Assembly (NCBI RefSeq): GCF_014842255.1
Contig: NZ_JACYVH010000002.1
Coordinates: 1 to 64,000 of the forward strand
Reading direction: 5' to 3'
DNA from: Frigoribacterium sp. CFBP 13712
GTDB lineage: Bacteria; Actinomycetota; Actinomycetes; Actinomycetales; Microbacteriaceae
Length of the DNA: 64,000 nt
Positions 42,120 to 49,709 of the stretch are shown one piece after another. How positions within the stretch are numbered: position 1 is the stretch's first letter; the number at the start of each line of letters is the position of its first letter. Below the pieces are notes generated by a model. That model did not search any database. It was not told the origin of the DNA and was given only the letters and a program-made list of their open reading frames with translations. The translations under genes and the position numbers were made by a program.

Positions 42120-43078
42120 CCGCCCCGACCCGACTTCCCGAGACCGCGCTCGACGCGGTCGTCACCGCCCGCACCTCCGCGGCCGACGCCGTCGACCTGT
42201 TCGAGTTCGCCGCGCTCGACGGCTCGCCCCTGCCCCGCTGGCAGCCCGGCGCCCACATCGACGTGGCCCTGCCGACGGGCGAGGTGCGGCAGTACTCGCT
42301 CTGCGGCGAACCGGACGTCGACGGGTGGCGCATCGGCGTGCTGCGCGAGACCGACGGACGAGGAGGCTCGGCCTGGCTGCACGAGAATGTGGCCGTCGGC
42401 GACACGGTCCGCCTCGCGGGCCCCCGCAACCACTTCGAGTTCGAGCCCCGTCGCGGCACGTCGTACGTGTTCGTCGCCGGCGGCATCGGCATCACCCCGG
42501 TGTCGGCGATGGCGCGGGCCGCGGCGGCGGCCGGGGTCGACTACGTGCTGCACTACGCCGGGCGGTCGCGCTCGACGATGGCGCTGATCGACGAGCTCGT
42601 CGCGCTGCACGGCGACCGGCTGCGGCTGCACGCCGCCGACGAGGGCGACCGGCTCGACGTCGACGGTCTGTTCGCCTCGATGGCCCCGTTCACGACGACG
42701 TACTGCTGCGGGCCCGAGCGGCTCGTCGAGGCGGTCGAGACCGCGGGGGCCGGGCGGCAGGTCGTCGTCGAGCGCTTCGAGGCCAAGGCCGTCGGCGAGC
42801 CGGTGCGGCACGAGTCGTTCGAGGTCGAGCTGGCGGAGTCGGGGCTGACCGTCACGGTGCCGCCCGACCGCTCGGTGCTCGACGTGGTGGAGGAGGCCGG
42901 CGTGCTCGTGCTGTCGAGCTGCCGCGAGGGCACCTGCGGAACCTGCGAGACCACCGTGCTCGAGGGGGAGGTCGACCACCGCGACTCGATCCTCACACCC
43001 GACGAGCAGGCCGCCGGCGACCGCATGTTCGTCTGCGTCTCGCGCGCCGCCTGCGCCCGCCTCGTGCTCGACCTGTAG
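42116..43078 (+). CDS. [2Fe-2S] ferredoxin-NAD(P)H reductase of a Rieske-type oxygenase (PDR family)
   Basis: 320 residues from GTG 42116. N-terminal flavin-binding barrel (RQYSLCGEP), NAD domain (VFVAGGIGITPVSAMA, YCCGPERLVEAV), and C-terminal plant-type [2Fe-2S] ferredoxin domain with CREGTCGTC and a fourth Cys in MFVCVSRA. This order (flavin, NAD, ferredoxin) is that of phthalate-dioxygenase reductase and VanB. It passes electrons from NAD(P)H to an oxygenase; the oxygenase itself is not in the window. Follows the XRE-cupin gene with a 4-nt overlap. Confidence 0.9.
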   Translation: MTAPTRLPETALDAVVTARTSAADAVDLFEFAALDGSPLPRWQPGAHIDVALPTGEVRQYSLCGEPDVDGWRIGVLRETDGRGGSAWLHENVAVGDTVRLAGPRNHFEFEPRRGTSYVFVAGGIGITPVSAMARAAAAAGVDYVLHYAGRSRSTMALIDELVALHGDRLRLHAADEGDRLDVDGLFASMAPFTTTYCCGPERLVEAVETAGAGRQVVVERFEAKAVGEPVRHESFEVELAESGLTVTVPPDRSVLDVVEEAGVLVLSSCREGTCGTCETTVLEGEVDHRDSILTPDEQAAGDRMFVCVSRAACARLVLDL

Positions 43079-43115
43079 CGGCGCGCCGCCTCGCCCGCCC
43101 CCAGCCTCGGCCAAA

Positions 43116-43173
43116 AACCGCGTTCGCGAAGATCAACCGCGATATATCGCGGTTCATCTTCGCGAACGCGGTT
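43116..43173. repeat. 58-bp palindrome (copy 1) between convergent genes
   Basis: A nearly perfect inverted repeat centred between 43144 and 43145, with one mismatch pair (43134/43155). Inner core CCGCGATATATCGCGG; arms contain CGTTCGCGAAGAT and its complement. It begins 38 nt after the reductase stop and ends 59 nt before the end of the convergent deaminase gene. A second copy is at 47518-47577. It could act as a bidirectional terminator or be a small palindromic repetitive element. Confidence 0.9.
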
Positions 43174-43231
43174 CCTCGGCGCGTCGGTGCGTGCGGGGCG
43201 GTGCGGTGCGTGCGGCTCCGCGTCCTGCGCG

Positions 43232-44551
43232 TCAGCGGGCGAGGCGCGTCGCCAGCGCGGCGACGAGGTCGCGCTCGTCGGCGGCGACGAGCCGCCCGCC
43301 CTCGACCACGCGCCTCCCCGCCACGTAGACGTCGCGCGGTCGGCGCCCCGGCGCCGCCCAGAGCAGCCCGGCGACGGGGTCGGCGACCCCCGCGTCGGCC
43401 ACCCCGGTGACGTCCCACAGGCAGAGGTCGGCCGCGGCGCCCGGTCGCAGGTGCCCCAGCTCGGGTCGTCCGAGCCCTGCCGCCGAGCCCGCCGTCGCCA
43501 GGCCCAGCATCGTGCGCGCCGCGATCGGAGGCCCCACGAGCGGTGCGACCTGCATCGCGAGCCGTGCGTCGGCGAGCAGATGCCCGGCGTCGTTGCTGCC
43601 GCCCCCGCTCGTGCCGAGGCCGACGGGCACCCCGGCGGCCAGCAGGGCGGCGACCGGGGCGATGCCCCAGCCCATCGGCAGGTCGCACCCCGGGGCGTGC
43701 GTCGCGCTGACCCCCGCGGCGGCCAGACGGGCGATCTCGCCCGGTTCGACGGCGCAGAGGTGGGCGATCGTGACGTCGTCCGCGAGCCAGCCCCATTCGT
43801 CGAGCAGGTCGAGCGGGCGTCGTCCGTAGCGCTCGAGGGCGATGACGACGTCGACCTGCTCGTTCGCCTGGGTGCGCCTCCTGAGCCCGTGGCGGGCGGC
43901 GACCTCGCCCAGCAGCTCGAACGTCTCGCGGCCGTCGCTGTGCACGCCGGCCGGTCCGACGGCGACCTGGAGCATGCCGTCGTCCGAGACGCCCCCGGTC
44001 GGGATGCTTCCGGAGGCGCGGGTCAGCAGGCCGCGCACGATCGCCTCCGCCGAGCCGGCCGCCGTCTGCGGATCGTCGCGCGCCGAGCCGCGCACGAACA
44101 CGAGTCGCCCCCCGAGCGCTCGCGCGGCCTCGGCGACGGCCCGGGCGACGGCCACCGTGTCGGCGGCGGAGACCGCCGGCACCGGCCAGTTCAGGTGGTG
44201 GTCGGCCACGGTCGTCACCCCGCTGAGCAGACCCTCGGCGACGCCGACGGCCGCGGTCGCGGCGACGAGCGACGGATCGATGCCGGCGGCGCCGTAGGCC
44301 CCGGCCATCGCGGGCAGCCAGTCGGCCATCGGGACGCCGCGGGTGCCCGGCAGGGTGCGGAACCCGCTCTGCAGCAGATGGTGATGCGCGTTGACGAGGC
44401 CGGGAGTGACGACGCAGCCGCTCGCGTCGAGGGTCTCGGTGACCTCGCCCGACGAGCCGTCGACGATCACCCCTCCCTCGACGAAGAGGCTGCCTGTGGT
44501 CTCGGTCTGGTCGTCGACGACGATGCGGGTGGCGCCGGTGATCTCGAGCAT
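43232..44551 (-). CDS. 8-oxoguanine-deaminase/AtzB-like amidohydrolase with altered metal ligands
   Basis: 439 residues. The overall sequence follows the 8-oxoguanine deaminase / hydroxydechloroatrazine-hydrolase branch: PGLVNAHHHLLQSGFR, SGVTTVADHHLNWP, VTIAHLCAVE, THAPGCDLPMGWG, GHLRPGAAADLCLWD. Two usual metal ligands are changed: the beta-5 His (normally H-x-H-x-x-E) is Gln228 in RTQANEQ, and the beta-8 Asp (normally GxDG) is Ser315 in GTSGGGSND. The barrel is otherwise complete, so catalysis may be changed or lost. It is convergent with the reductase gene and may belong to the same catabolic locus. Confidence 0.8.
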   Translation of the reverse strand: MLEITGATRIVVDDQTETTGSLFVEGGVIVDGSSGEVTETLDASGCVVTPGLVNAHHHLLQSGFRTLPGTRGVPMADWLPAMAGAYGAAGIDPSLVAATAAVGVAEGLLSGVTTVADHHLNWPVPAVSAADTVAVARAVAEAARALGGRLVFVRGSARDDPQTAAGSAEAIVRGLLTRASGSIPTGGVSDDGMLQVAVGPAGVHSDGRETFELLGEVAARHGLRRRTQANEQVDVVIALERYGRRPLDLLDEWGWLADDVTIAHLCAVEPGEIARLAAAGVSATHAPGCDLPMGWGIAPVAALLAAGVPVGLGTSGGGSNDAGHLLADARLAMQVAPLVGPPIAARTMLGLATAGSAAGLGRPELGHLRPGAAADLCLWDVTGVADAGVADPVAGLLWAAPGRRPRDVYVAGRRVVEGGRLVAADERDLVAALATRLAR

Positions 44552-44698
44552 GGGGCGTGTCTAGCAGCGACGTGTGTCGGGGACGTTACCCGCGCCTCCT
44601 CGGCCCGACCCGCCGGCTGCCGCGTGACGGAGGCCGCGGACGGGTGTCTCCGCCGGTGTCCCAGCATGCCCTCGGAACCGAGGCTTAGAATCACGCTC

Positions 44699-44944
44699 AT
44701 GTCTGACAGTGCCCCCGACCGCATCCTCATGTTCGGCGCCGAATGGTGCCGCGACTGCCGTCGCTCGAAGGCGCTGCTCGACTCGCGCGGGGTCGAGTAC
44801 GACTACGTCGACCTCGAGGCCGTCGCCGACGGCGCCGATCGCGCCTACGCCGTGAGCGGTCGCACGAACATCCCCGTCGTCGTGTTCCCCGACGGCACGC
44901 ACCTCGTCGAGCCGACCGACCCGGAGCTCGCGGCCAAGCTCTGA
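44699..44944 (+). CDS. glutaredoxin-like (mycoredoxin-type) protein
   Basis: 81 residues from ATG 44699, a thioredoxin-fold protein with MFGAEWCRDCRRSKALLDSRGV (CxxC), YDYVDLEA, TNIPVVVFPDG (cis-Pro) and a short final helix. This length and the CRDC motif fit actinobacterial mycoredoxin-like glutaredoxins that reduce mycothiol mixed disulphides. A TAGAAT -10 element (44686-44691) ends 7 nt before the ATG, so the message is probably leaderless. Confidence 0.88.
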   Translation: MSDSAPDRILMFGAEWCRDCRRSKALLDSRGVEYDYVDLEAVADGADRAYAVSGRTNIPVVVFPDGTHLVEPTDPELAAKL

Positions 44945-45037
44945 CCGGTCCTCCCCAGGCCGCGCGGCCTACGCGTCGTCCCCATCTCCCTCTCCCGGCG
45001 GTGGCGTCGCCGGTGTGCTGTCGGCCAGGCTGATCGC

Positions 45038-46312
45038 ATGAGCACCGACCTGTCGCCGAAGCCGCCGCCCGTCGCGTACAGCGGGCCGGTGGCCGCGTCC
45101 GAACGCTTCGTCGCACCCGATCTGCTGAGGGGCGTCGCGCTGCTCGGCATCGCGCTCGCGAACTCGGTCTACTACATCGTCGGCCGCACGATGGGTCCGC
45201 TGGCCCGACCCGTCGACGGCTCGACGGGCGACCACGTGGCCGACGTGCTGGTCGGCACCTTCGTCGACAACCGGGCCTTCCCGCTGTTCACCCTGCTCTT
45301 CGCGTACGGATTCACCGTGCTGATCCGCCGACAGGCCGAGCGGGGCGTCGATCGGGGCCGAGCGCGGTCGCTGCTGCTGCGGCGCAGCCTCTGGCTGATC
45401 GTGTTCGGCGCGCTGCACATCGTGCTGCTCTTCGAGGGCGACATCCTGCTCAGCTACGGCGCCCTCGGTCTGGTGCTCGCGGCGATGTTCGCCGCGAGCG
45501 ACAAGGTCTTCCGGGTCGTGGGCTGGTCGACTCTCGTCGTCTTCGTCGTCATGGCCGGGGTCGACGGTCTCGGCGGCGGTGCCGGCGACACCTCCTGGCT
45601 CCCCTTCGATCAGCGCACCGTGCTCGGCGACCTCCTCTGGCGGGTGATCGCCCTCGCGGGGCTCGTCTTCACCGCGCCGTTCACCGTCGCGATGCTGCTG
45701 CCGCTCGCCGCGATCGGCACCCTGCTCGGCCGCCGTCGCGTGCTCGAGCAGCCCGAGCAGCACGTCGTGCTGCTGCGCCGACTGACGCTCGTCGGGTTCC
45801 CGATCAGCATCGTGGGGGCTCTGCCGCTCGTGCTCGCCGCCATCGGCGCCTGGCAGCCCGGCGAGGGGCTGCTCTACCTGCTCGGCATGCTGCACGGCAC
45901 GACGGGCATCGCAGGCGCTCTGGCGTTCTTCGGGCTCGTCGGCTGGTGGGCGGCGCGGCGTGCCGAGCGCGCCTCCTCGGGTGCCGGGGCGGCGGGGCCC
46001 GCGGCCGGGCGCGCCGCCGGGCCCGCCGCGGGGTCCGTCGTGGGGCCTGGAGCGCAGCCGGGCTTCGTGCTGTCGGCCCTCGTCGCGGTGGGCCGTCGAT
46101 CGCTCACCTGCTATCTGCTGCAATCGGTGCTCTTCGTCGTGCTGCTGAAGCCGTGGGCGCTGGGGCTCGGCGTCGAGGCGGGGACGCTGCGCGTGGCGCT
46201 CGTCGCCGTCGGCGTGTGGCTGGCCACCGTGGTCGTCGCCGTGGTGCTCGAGCGCACGTCGACGCCGGGGCCGGCCGAGCGGCTGCTCCGTCGGCTGAGC
46301 TACGGTCGCTGA
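45038..46312 (+). CDS. DUF418 (YeiB-like) multi-pass membrane protein
   Basis: 424 residues. N-terminal RFVAPDLLRGVALLGIALANS and RAFPLFTLLFAYGFTVLIRRQ are the DUF418/acyltransferase-3-like signatures; about ten membrane spans; C-terminal RRSLTCYLLQSVLFVVLL and a final span. A Gly/Ala/Pro low-complexity insert (about 308-335) carries the CGCGCCTCCTC motif in its DNA. Function of DUF418 proteins is not settled; they look like transporters or membrane acyltransferases. Confidence 0.85.
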   Translation: MSTDLSPKPPPVAYSGPVAASERFVAPDLLRGVALLGIALANSVYYIVGRTMGPLARPVDGSTGDHVADVLVGTFVDNRAFPLFTLLFAYGFTVLIRRQAERGVDRGRARSLLLRRSLWLIVFGALHIVLLFEGDILLSYGALGLVLAAMFAASDKVFRVVGWSTLVVFVVMAGVDGLGGGAGDTSWLPFDQRTVLGDLLWRVIALAGLVFTAPFTVAMLLPLAAIGTLLGRRRVLEQPEQHVVLLRRLTLVGFPISIVGALPLVLAAIGAWQPGEGLLYLLGMLHGTTGIAGALAFFGLVGWWAARRAERASSGAGAAGPAAGRAAGPAAGSVVGPGAQPGFVLSALVAVGRRSLTCYLLQSVLFVVLLKPWALGLGVEAGTLRVALVAVGVWLATVVVAVVLERTSTPGPAERLLRRLSYGR

Positions 46313-46320
46313 CCTCGACG

Positions 46321-46449
46321 CACCCGGTGCCGCACCGGGTGCCGGGTGCCCGACGTCCGGGCCCGACCGCGGCGCACCGGGCGCCGCAGCGGGTGCCGGG
46401 CATCCGACGTCCGGGCCCGACCGCGACGCACCCGGCGCCGCACCGGGCC
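46321..46449. repeat. 54-bp tandem repeat, about 2.4 units
   Basis: Unit 1 at 46321-46374 and unit 2 at 46375-46428, both ending in GACGTCCGGGCCCGACCGC plus four bases, then a partial third unit to about 46449. Units differ at a few scattered positions. The array fills the gap between the DUF418 stop and the WcbI-like start and includes CACCCGGTGCCGCACCGGGTG-type internal palindromes. Confidence 0.8.
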
Positions 46450-46460
46450 ATGCTGGGACC

Positions 46461-47429
46461 GTGACCGACTCCTCTCCCTCTGCCGCGCCTCCTGCGCCTC
46501 CGGTCGACGCGGACCCCCGCGCGCATCACTACGGCGTCTTCTACTCGCTGGCGGAGGGCCCGGCCGACGACGTCGCGATCGTGGTCGGCAACTGCCAGGC
46601 CGAGAGTCTGCGGCAGATGCTCGAGGGGCCGGGCCTCGCGACGATCCGCATCCCGGCGGTGCACGAGCTCACGGCGAGCGACCTGCCGTATCTGCGGTAC
46701 TGGCTGTCGCGGGCGGCGGTGCTAGTGTCGCAGCCCGTCCGCACCGACTACCACGGCATGCCGCTCGGCACGGCTCAGCTGGCCGCGCTGCTGCCCGCCG
46801 GAGGGCGCGTGCTGCGCGTGCCGGTGATCCGCGTCGCCGGGCTCTACCCGACCCACGCGATCGTCCGCCCGCCGAGCGACACGTCGCTGGTGCCGCCCGT
46901 CGTCGAGTACCACGACCTGCGGGTGCTGGTCGAAGCGGCGATCCGACGCGAAGGAGGCGCGGTGCCGGCAGCCGGAGTCGCCGCCCGCCTCGACACGAGA
47001 ACCGTCCACACCATCGCCGACGAGTCGCTCGACCAGCTGCGCCGCCGCGAGGCCGCGAACGAGACCGTGGTGCTGTCCGACCTGTTCGAGCGCCCCTCGT
47101 TCGATCAGATGCGCACGCTGAACCACCCCGGCAACCCGGTCTGGAGTGCGGCCGCGACGCGGGTGCGCGCCGCACTCGGTCTGCCCGAGCACGTCGTCGA
47201 TCCGGGTCGGCCGCTGCTCGATCGCGTGCACGCGCCGCGGGAGGCGGCCGTGGTCGAGGCGTTCGGCCTCGACGCCTCGCCGACCGACCACTGGGTCGTC
47301 GACGGAGCGTCCGTCTCGACCGACGAGGTCCGCGCCACCCATCTCGCCTGGTACGCGGAGCATCCCGACGCCGTCGATGCGGGTCTCGCACGGCACGCCA
47401 GCGCGCTCGCGACCCTCGGCCTGCGCTGA
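46461..47429 (+). CDS. WcbI-domain protein (putative polysaccharide acetyltransferase-like)
   Basis: 322 residues from GTG 46461. The WcbI signature VVGNCQAESLRQMLEG is near residue 40; later VSQPVRTDYHGMPLGT, FERPSFDQMRTLNHPGNPVW. WcbI-like proteins, first known from capsule loci, have an SGNH-like fold and bind CoA; role here unknown. N-terminal ~25 residues are Pro/Ala-rich. No capsule genes are adjacent. Confidence 0.75.
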   Translation: MTDSSPSAAPPAPPVDADPRAHHYGVFYSLAEGPADDVAIVVGNCQAESLRQMLEGPGLATIRIPAVHELTASDLPYLRYWLSRAAVLVSQPVRTDYHGMPLGTAQLAALLPAGGRVLRVPVIRVAGLYPTHAIVRPPSDTSLVPPVVEYHDLRVLVEAAIRREGGAVPAAGVAARLDTRTVHTIADESLDQLRRREAANETVVLSDLFERPSFDQMRTLNHPGNPVWSAAATRVRAALGLPEHVVDPGRPLLDRVHAPREAAVVEAFGLDASPTDHWVVDGASVSTDEVRATHLAWYAEHPDAVDAGLARHASALATLGLR

Positions 47430-47517
47430 GGCGGCCGTTGGGCGTCGGGCGGCGGTCCGCTGGGCGCCGCCTGGCCGCCCGCCGCCTGGCCGCCGCCTGG
47501 CCGGCCGCCGGTCCGAA

Positions 47518-47577
47518 GAACCTCGTTCGCGAAGATGAACCGCGATATAACGCGGTTCATCTTCGCGAACGAGGTTC
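47518..47577. repeat. 60-bp palindrome (copy 2) between convergent genes
   Basis: Homologous to the palindrome at 43116-43173: same GTTCGCGAAGATGAACCGCGATA half-site family, centred between 47547 and 47548, with one mismatch pair (47545/47550). Relative to copy 1, one base pair in the outer stem has changed on both arms (AACCG/CGGTT to AACCT/AGGTT), keeping it self-complementary. Lies 88 nt after the WcbI-like stop. Confidence 0.9.
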
Positions 47578-47582
47578 ATGGG

Positions 47583-47663
47583 ACGACGACGACGACGCCT
47601 GCGACGACGACGCCTGCGACGACGACGCCTGCGACGACGACGCCTGCGACGACGACGACGACG
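47583..47663. repeat. 15-bp tandem repeat (GACGACGACGCCTGC)
   Basis: Four GACGACGACGCCTGC-type units flanked by extra GAC triplets, immediately after the palindrome and 19 nt before the end of the minus-strand epimerase gene. On the minus strand the same DNA can be read as (SSSQA)n, but that frame is not the epimerase frame, so I treat it as non-coding. Confidence 0.85.
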
Positions 47664-47681
47664 GCAGCGTCCGAGGCGCGA

Positions 47682-48650
47682 CTACCGGCGCCGGCGACGC
47701 TCCGCGACGATCGTGCCGACCGCCTCCTCGATGTGCGGATGCTCGAAGACGTACCCGCCGTCGACCAGACGCCGCGGCTCGATCCAGCGGCTCTTGAGCA
47801 CGAGCTCGCTCTCGGTGCGGAACACCGCCATGCCGATCTCGAGCATCCAGCGGAAGGCGGGCAGCCCGATCGGCATGCCGACGGCGCGGCGGACGACGTC
47901 CATCATGGTGCGGTTGTCGACCGGGTTCGGCGACGCGATGTTGACGACGCCCTCGATCTCGTCGTGGTCGCGCAGCCAGCGGAGCGATCCGATCATGTCG
48001 TCGATGTGGATCCAGCTGAACTTCTGCCGGCCGCCGGGCGTCGCGCGCCGGTGGTACGTGCCGGCCCAGAGCCGTGAGCGGGTCGCCGGCCAGCGCCCGT
48101 CGAGCTGGGGGCCGCCGAGCCCCGCTCGGGCGAGGTTGACGAGAGGGGTCAGGGCGCCGCCGTCGCCGAGGACGATCGAGATGCGCAGGGCCACGCGGCG
48201 GGTGTTCGGCAGGTCGGGGGCGAACAGGGCGTCCTCCCACGCGGTCGCGACGTCGACCGAGAAGCCGGAGCCGATCTCGCCCTCGGCTTCGGACATGGGG
48301 CGGTCGTCGGCGTGGCGGTAGATCGTCGAGGTCGACGAGTTGAGCCAGAGCCGAGGAGGCGCGGCGCAGGCGGCGATCGCTTCGCCCAGTTCGCGGGTGG
48401 TCGCGACCCGGGAGCGCAGGATCTCCGCGCGGTTCGCCGGCGAGTAGCGGCAGTTGACGCTCTTGCCGGCGAGGTTGACCAGCAGGTCGGCGCCGTCGAG
48501 CAGTTCGGTGATCGCGGCGGTGTCGCCCCACCGGGCGTCCGGCCCGCGGCGGCCGATGAGGCTGACGCGGGCGCCCTCGGCCCGGAAGGCGTCGGCCAGG
48601 TGCTTTCCGATGAACCCGGAGGCGCCGGCGAGGACGACGTGCTGGGTCAC
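47682..48650 (-). CDS. TIGR01777-family NAD-dependent epimerase (SDR39U1-like)
   Basis: 322 residues from GTG (complement 48648-48650). Rossmann motif VVLAGASGFIGKHLADAF; LLVNLAGKSVNCRYSPANRAEILRSRV is the hallmark of this family; LWLNSSTSTIYRH holds the active-site region, and FSWIHIDDMIGSLRWL is the conserved C-terminal motif. Members are related to SulA/YfcH; physiological substrate unknown. The DUF1508 gene lies just upstream in the same direction. Confidence 0.9.
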   Translation of the reverse strand: MTQHVVLAGASGFIGKHLADAFRAEGARVSLIGRRGPDARWGDTAAITELLDGADLLVNLAGKSVNCRYSPANRAEILRSRVATTRELGEAIAACAAPPRLWLNSSTSTIYRHADDRPMSEAEGEIGSGFSVDVATAWEDALFAPDLPNTRRVALRISIVLGDGGALTPLVNLARAGLGGPQLDGRWPATRSRLWAGTYHRRATPGGRQKFSWIHIDDMIGSLRWLRDHDEIEGVVNIASPNPVDNRTMMDVVRRAVGMPIGLPAFRWMLEIGMAVFRTESELVLKSRWIEPRRLVDGGYVFEHPHIEEAVGTIVAERRRRR

Positions 48651-48657
48651 GCGACGC

Positions 48658-48864
48658 CTAGTCGGCCCGGGTCGGCTCGGCCGACTCGGTTCGGTCGTCG
48701 ACGATGGCGTCGGCGGCGAGGAGGCGCATCGAGTCGATGGCGTTCATCGCGGAGCCCTTCTGGCGGTACGCGTCGGACGTTGCGACGACCTCACCGGTCG
48801 CCGTGGTCAGAGCGAACCGGAACTGACCCTCCGCGTCACGGGTGACGATGAATCTTCCAGCCAT
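48658..48864 (-). CDS. DUF1508 (YegP-like) small protein
   Basis: 68 residues from the ATG complementary to 48862-48864. One YegP repeat: GRFIVTRDAEGQFRFALTTATGEVVATSDAYRQKGSAMNAIDSMR. DUF1508 units form a small beta-alpha fold of unknown role; one or two copies are usual. Only 7 nt separate it from the epimerase start, so they are probably co-transcribed. Confidence 0.85.
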   Translation of the reverse strand: MAGRFIVTRDAEGQFRFALTTATGEVVATSDAYRQKGSAMNAIDSMRLLAADAIVDDRTESAEPTRAD

Positions 48865-49064
48865 GGTGGCCCCCAAATCGGAACGTGCGACGCGCTGTCG
48901 GTGAAGGACACACTACGACCACGACGCCGGACGAGACCAGATGACATCGGCGGGCTTGACGTATGACATTTCAGATCGCATACTGGGTGCGCCGCGACAC
49001 GGCCGCCCGCTCTCGATCCCCCCGTCGAGACCCGGTGGCCGTGTCGTCGGTCTCCGCCCGGCGA

Positions 49065-49556
49065 TCAGTCGACGAGCACGACGGCCATCGCCGTCTTCAG
49101 TGCCTCCCGGTCGCGGCGGAGTCGTGCGACCTCGGCCTCGAGTGCGGCGATGCGCCCGGCGGGGGTGTCGTCGAACGCGGCGTCGCCCGAGCCCGACCCG
49201 GCCGGCCCGTCGCCCACCTGCGCCCCGCCCGCCTGCGTCTGGTCGGCCGGTGCTGCGCCGGCCGGCGCCCCGCCCGCTCGCACTCCGCCCGTCTCGGCGT
49301 CGTCTCCGGCCGCTCTCGCGTCGGCACCCGCCGTCGCGGGGGCGTTGGCTCGCTCGTGCGCCCGGATCCAGCCGCGCAGCGACTGCTCGCCGATGCCGAA
49401 CTGCGCGGCGGTCTCGCGGATCACCGCGCGGTTGCCGGGCTCTGCCAGGCGCCGTTCCAGGACATGGGCGAGCGACTGCTCGCGAATGGCCGTGCTGTAC
49501 TTCTTCTCGAAGGGCAAGGTGGTCTCCCGTGGTTCGCTCCGGGTCGACTGGCTCAT
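49065..49556 (-). CDS. transposase-orfA-like helix-turn-helix protein with coiled coil
   Basis: 163 residues. An HTH of the IS3 OrfA/transposase_8 type (LAHVLERRLAEPGNRAVIRETAAQFGIGEQSLRGWIRAHERA, about 28-70) is joined by a Gly/Ala/Asp-rich spacer (about 71-130) to a coiled coil (RIAALEAEVARLRRDREALKTA). IS3 OrfA has a similar HTH-zipper plan but no long spacer, and there is no OrfB or inverted repeat pair, so this may be a domesticated DNA-binding protein. It diverges from the helicase-like gene; a perfect 27-bp inverted repeat lies in the gap. Confidence 0.65.
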   Translation of the reverse strand: MSQSTRSEPRETTLPFEKKYSTAIREQSLAHVLERRLAEPGNRAVIRETAAQFGIGEQSLRGWIRAHERANAPATAGADARAAGDDAETGGVRAGGAPAGAAPADQTQAGGAQVGDGPAGSGSGDAAFDDTPAGRIAALEAEVARLRRDREALKTAMAVVLVD

Positions 49557-49595
49557 TCACAATCGACTGTGATGACCATAACCCAACCACGCGCA

Positions 49596-49622
49596 GTGAC
49601 ATGACAGGCGCCGTCATGTCAC
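49596..49622. promoter_or_regulatory. 27-bp perfect inverted repeat between divergent genes
   Basis: GTGACATGAC-AGGCGCC-GTCATGTCAC: 10-bp perfect arms, 7-bp spacer. It is 40 bp from the HTH-protein start and 88 bp from the helicase-like start, so it could control both. The HTH-coiled-coil protein is a candidate ligand. Confidence 0.7.
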
Positions 49623-49709
49623 ATAGAACGTAGAGAAACGATGGTGCAGGTCGGCGGTAACCGCCGGTCCTCCCGAAGATCCCGGCATCGACGCCTTAAG
49701 GTATGAGGT

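Noticed and set aside
39746-43078. One continuous 1110-codon plus-strand frame spanning several genes
   Set aside because: Only its last ~320 codons are a real protein (the oxygenase reductase from 42116). The rest is antisense to the ABC ATPase and amidohydrolase genes.
47557-48531. A minus-strand protein ending in (SSSQA)n repeats
   Set aside because: It is out of frame with the conserved TIGR01777 epimerase, whose stop is at 47682; the upstream part is an Arg-rich shadow.
49065-49622. A complete IS3-type insertion sequence
   Set aside because: Only an OrfA-like HTH protein is present; there is no OrfB integrase core, no terminal inverted repeat pair flanking it, and the single 27-bp inverted repeat sits in a promoter position.
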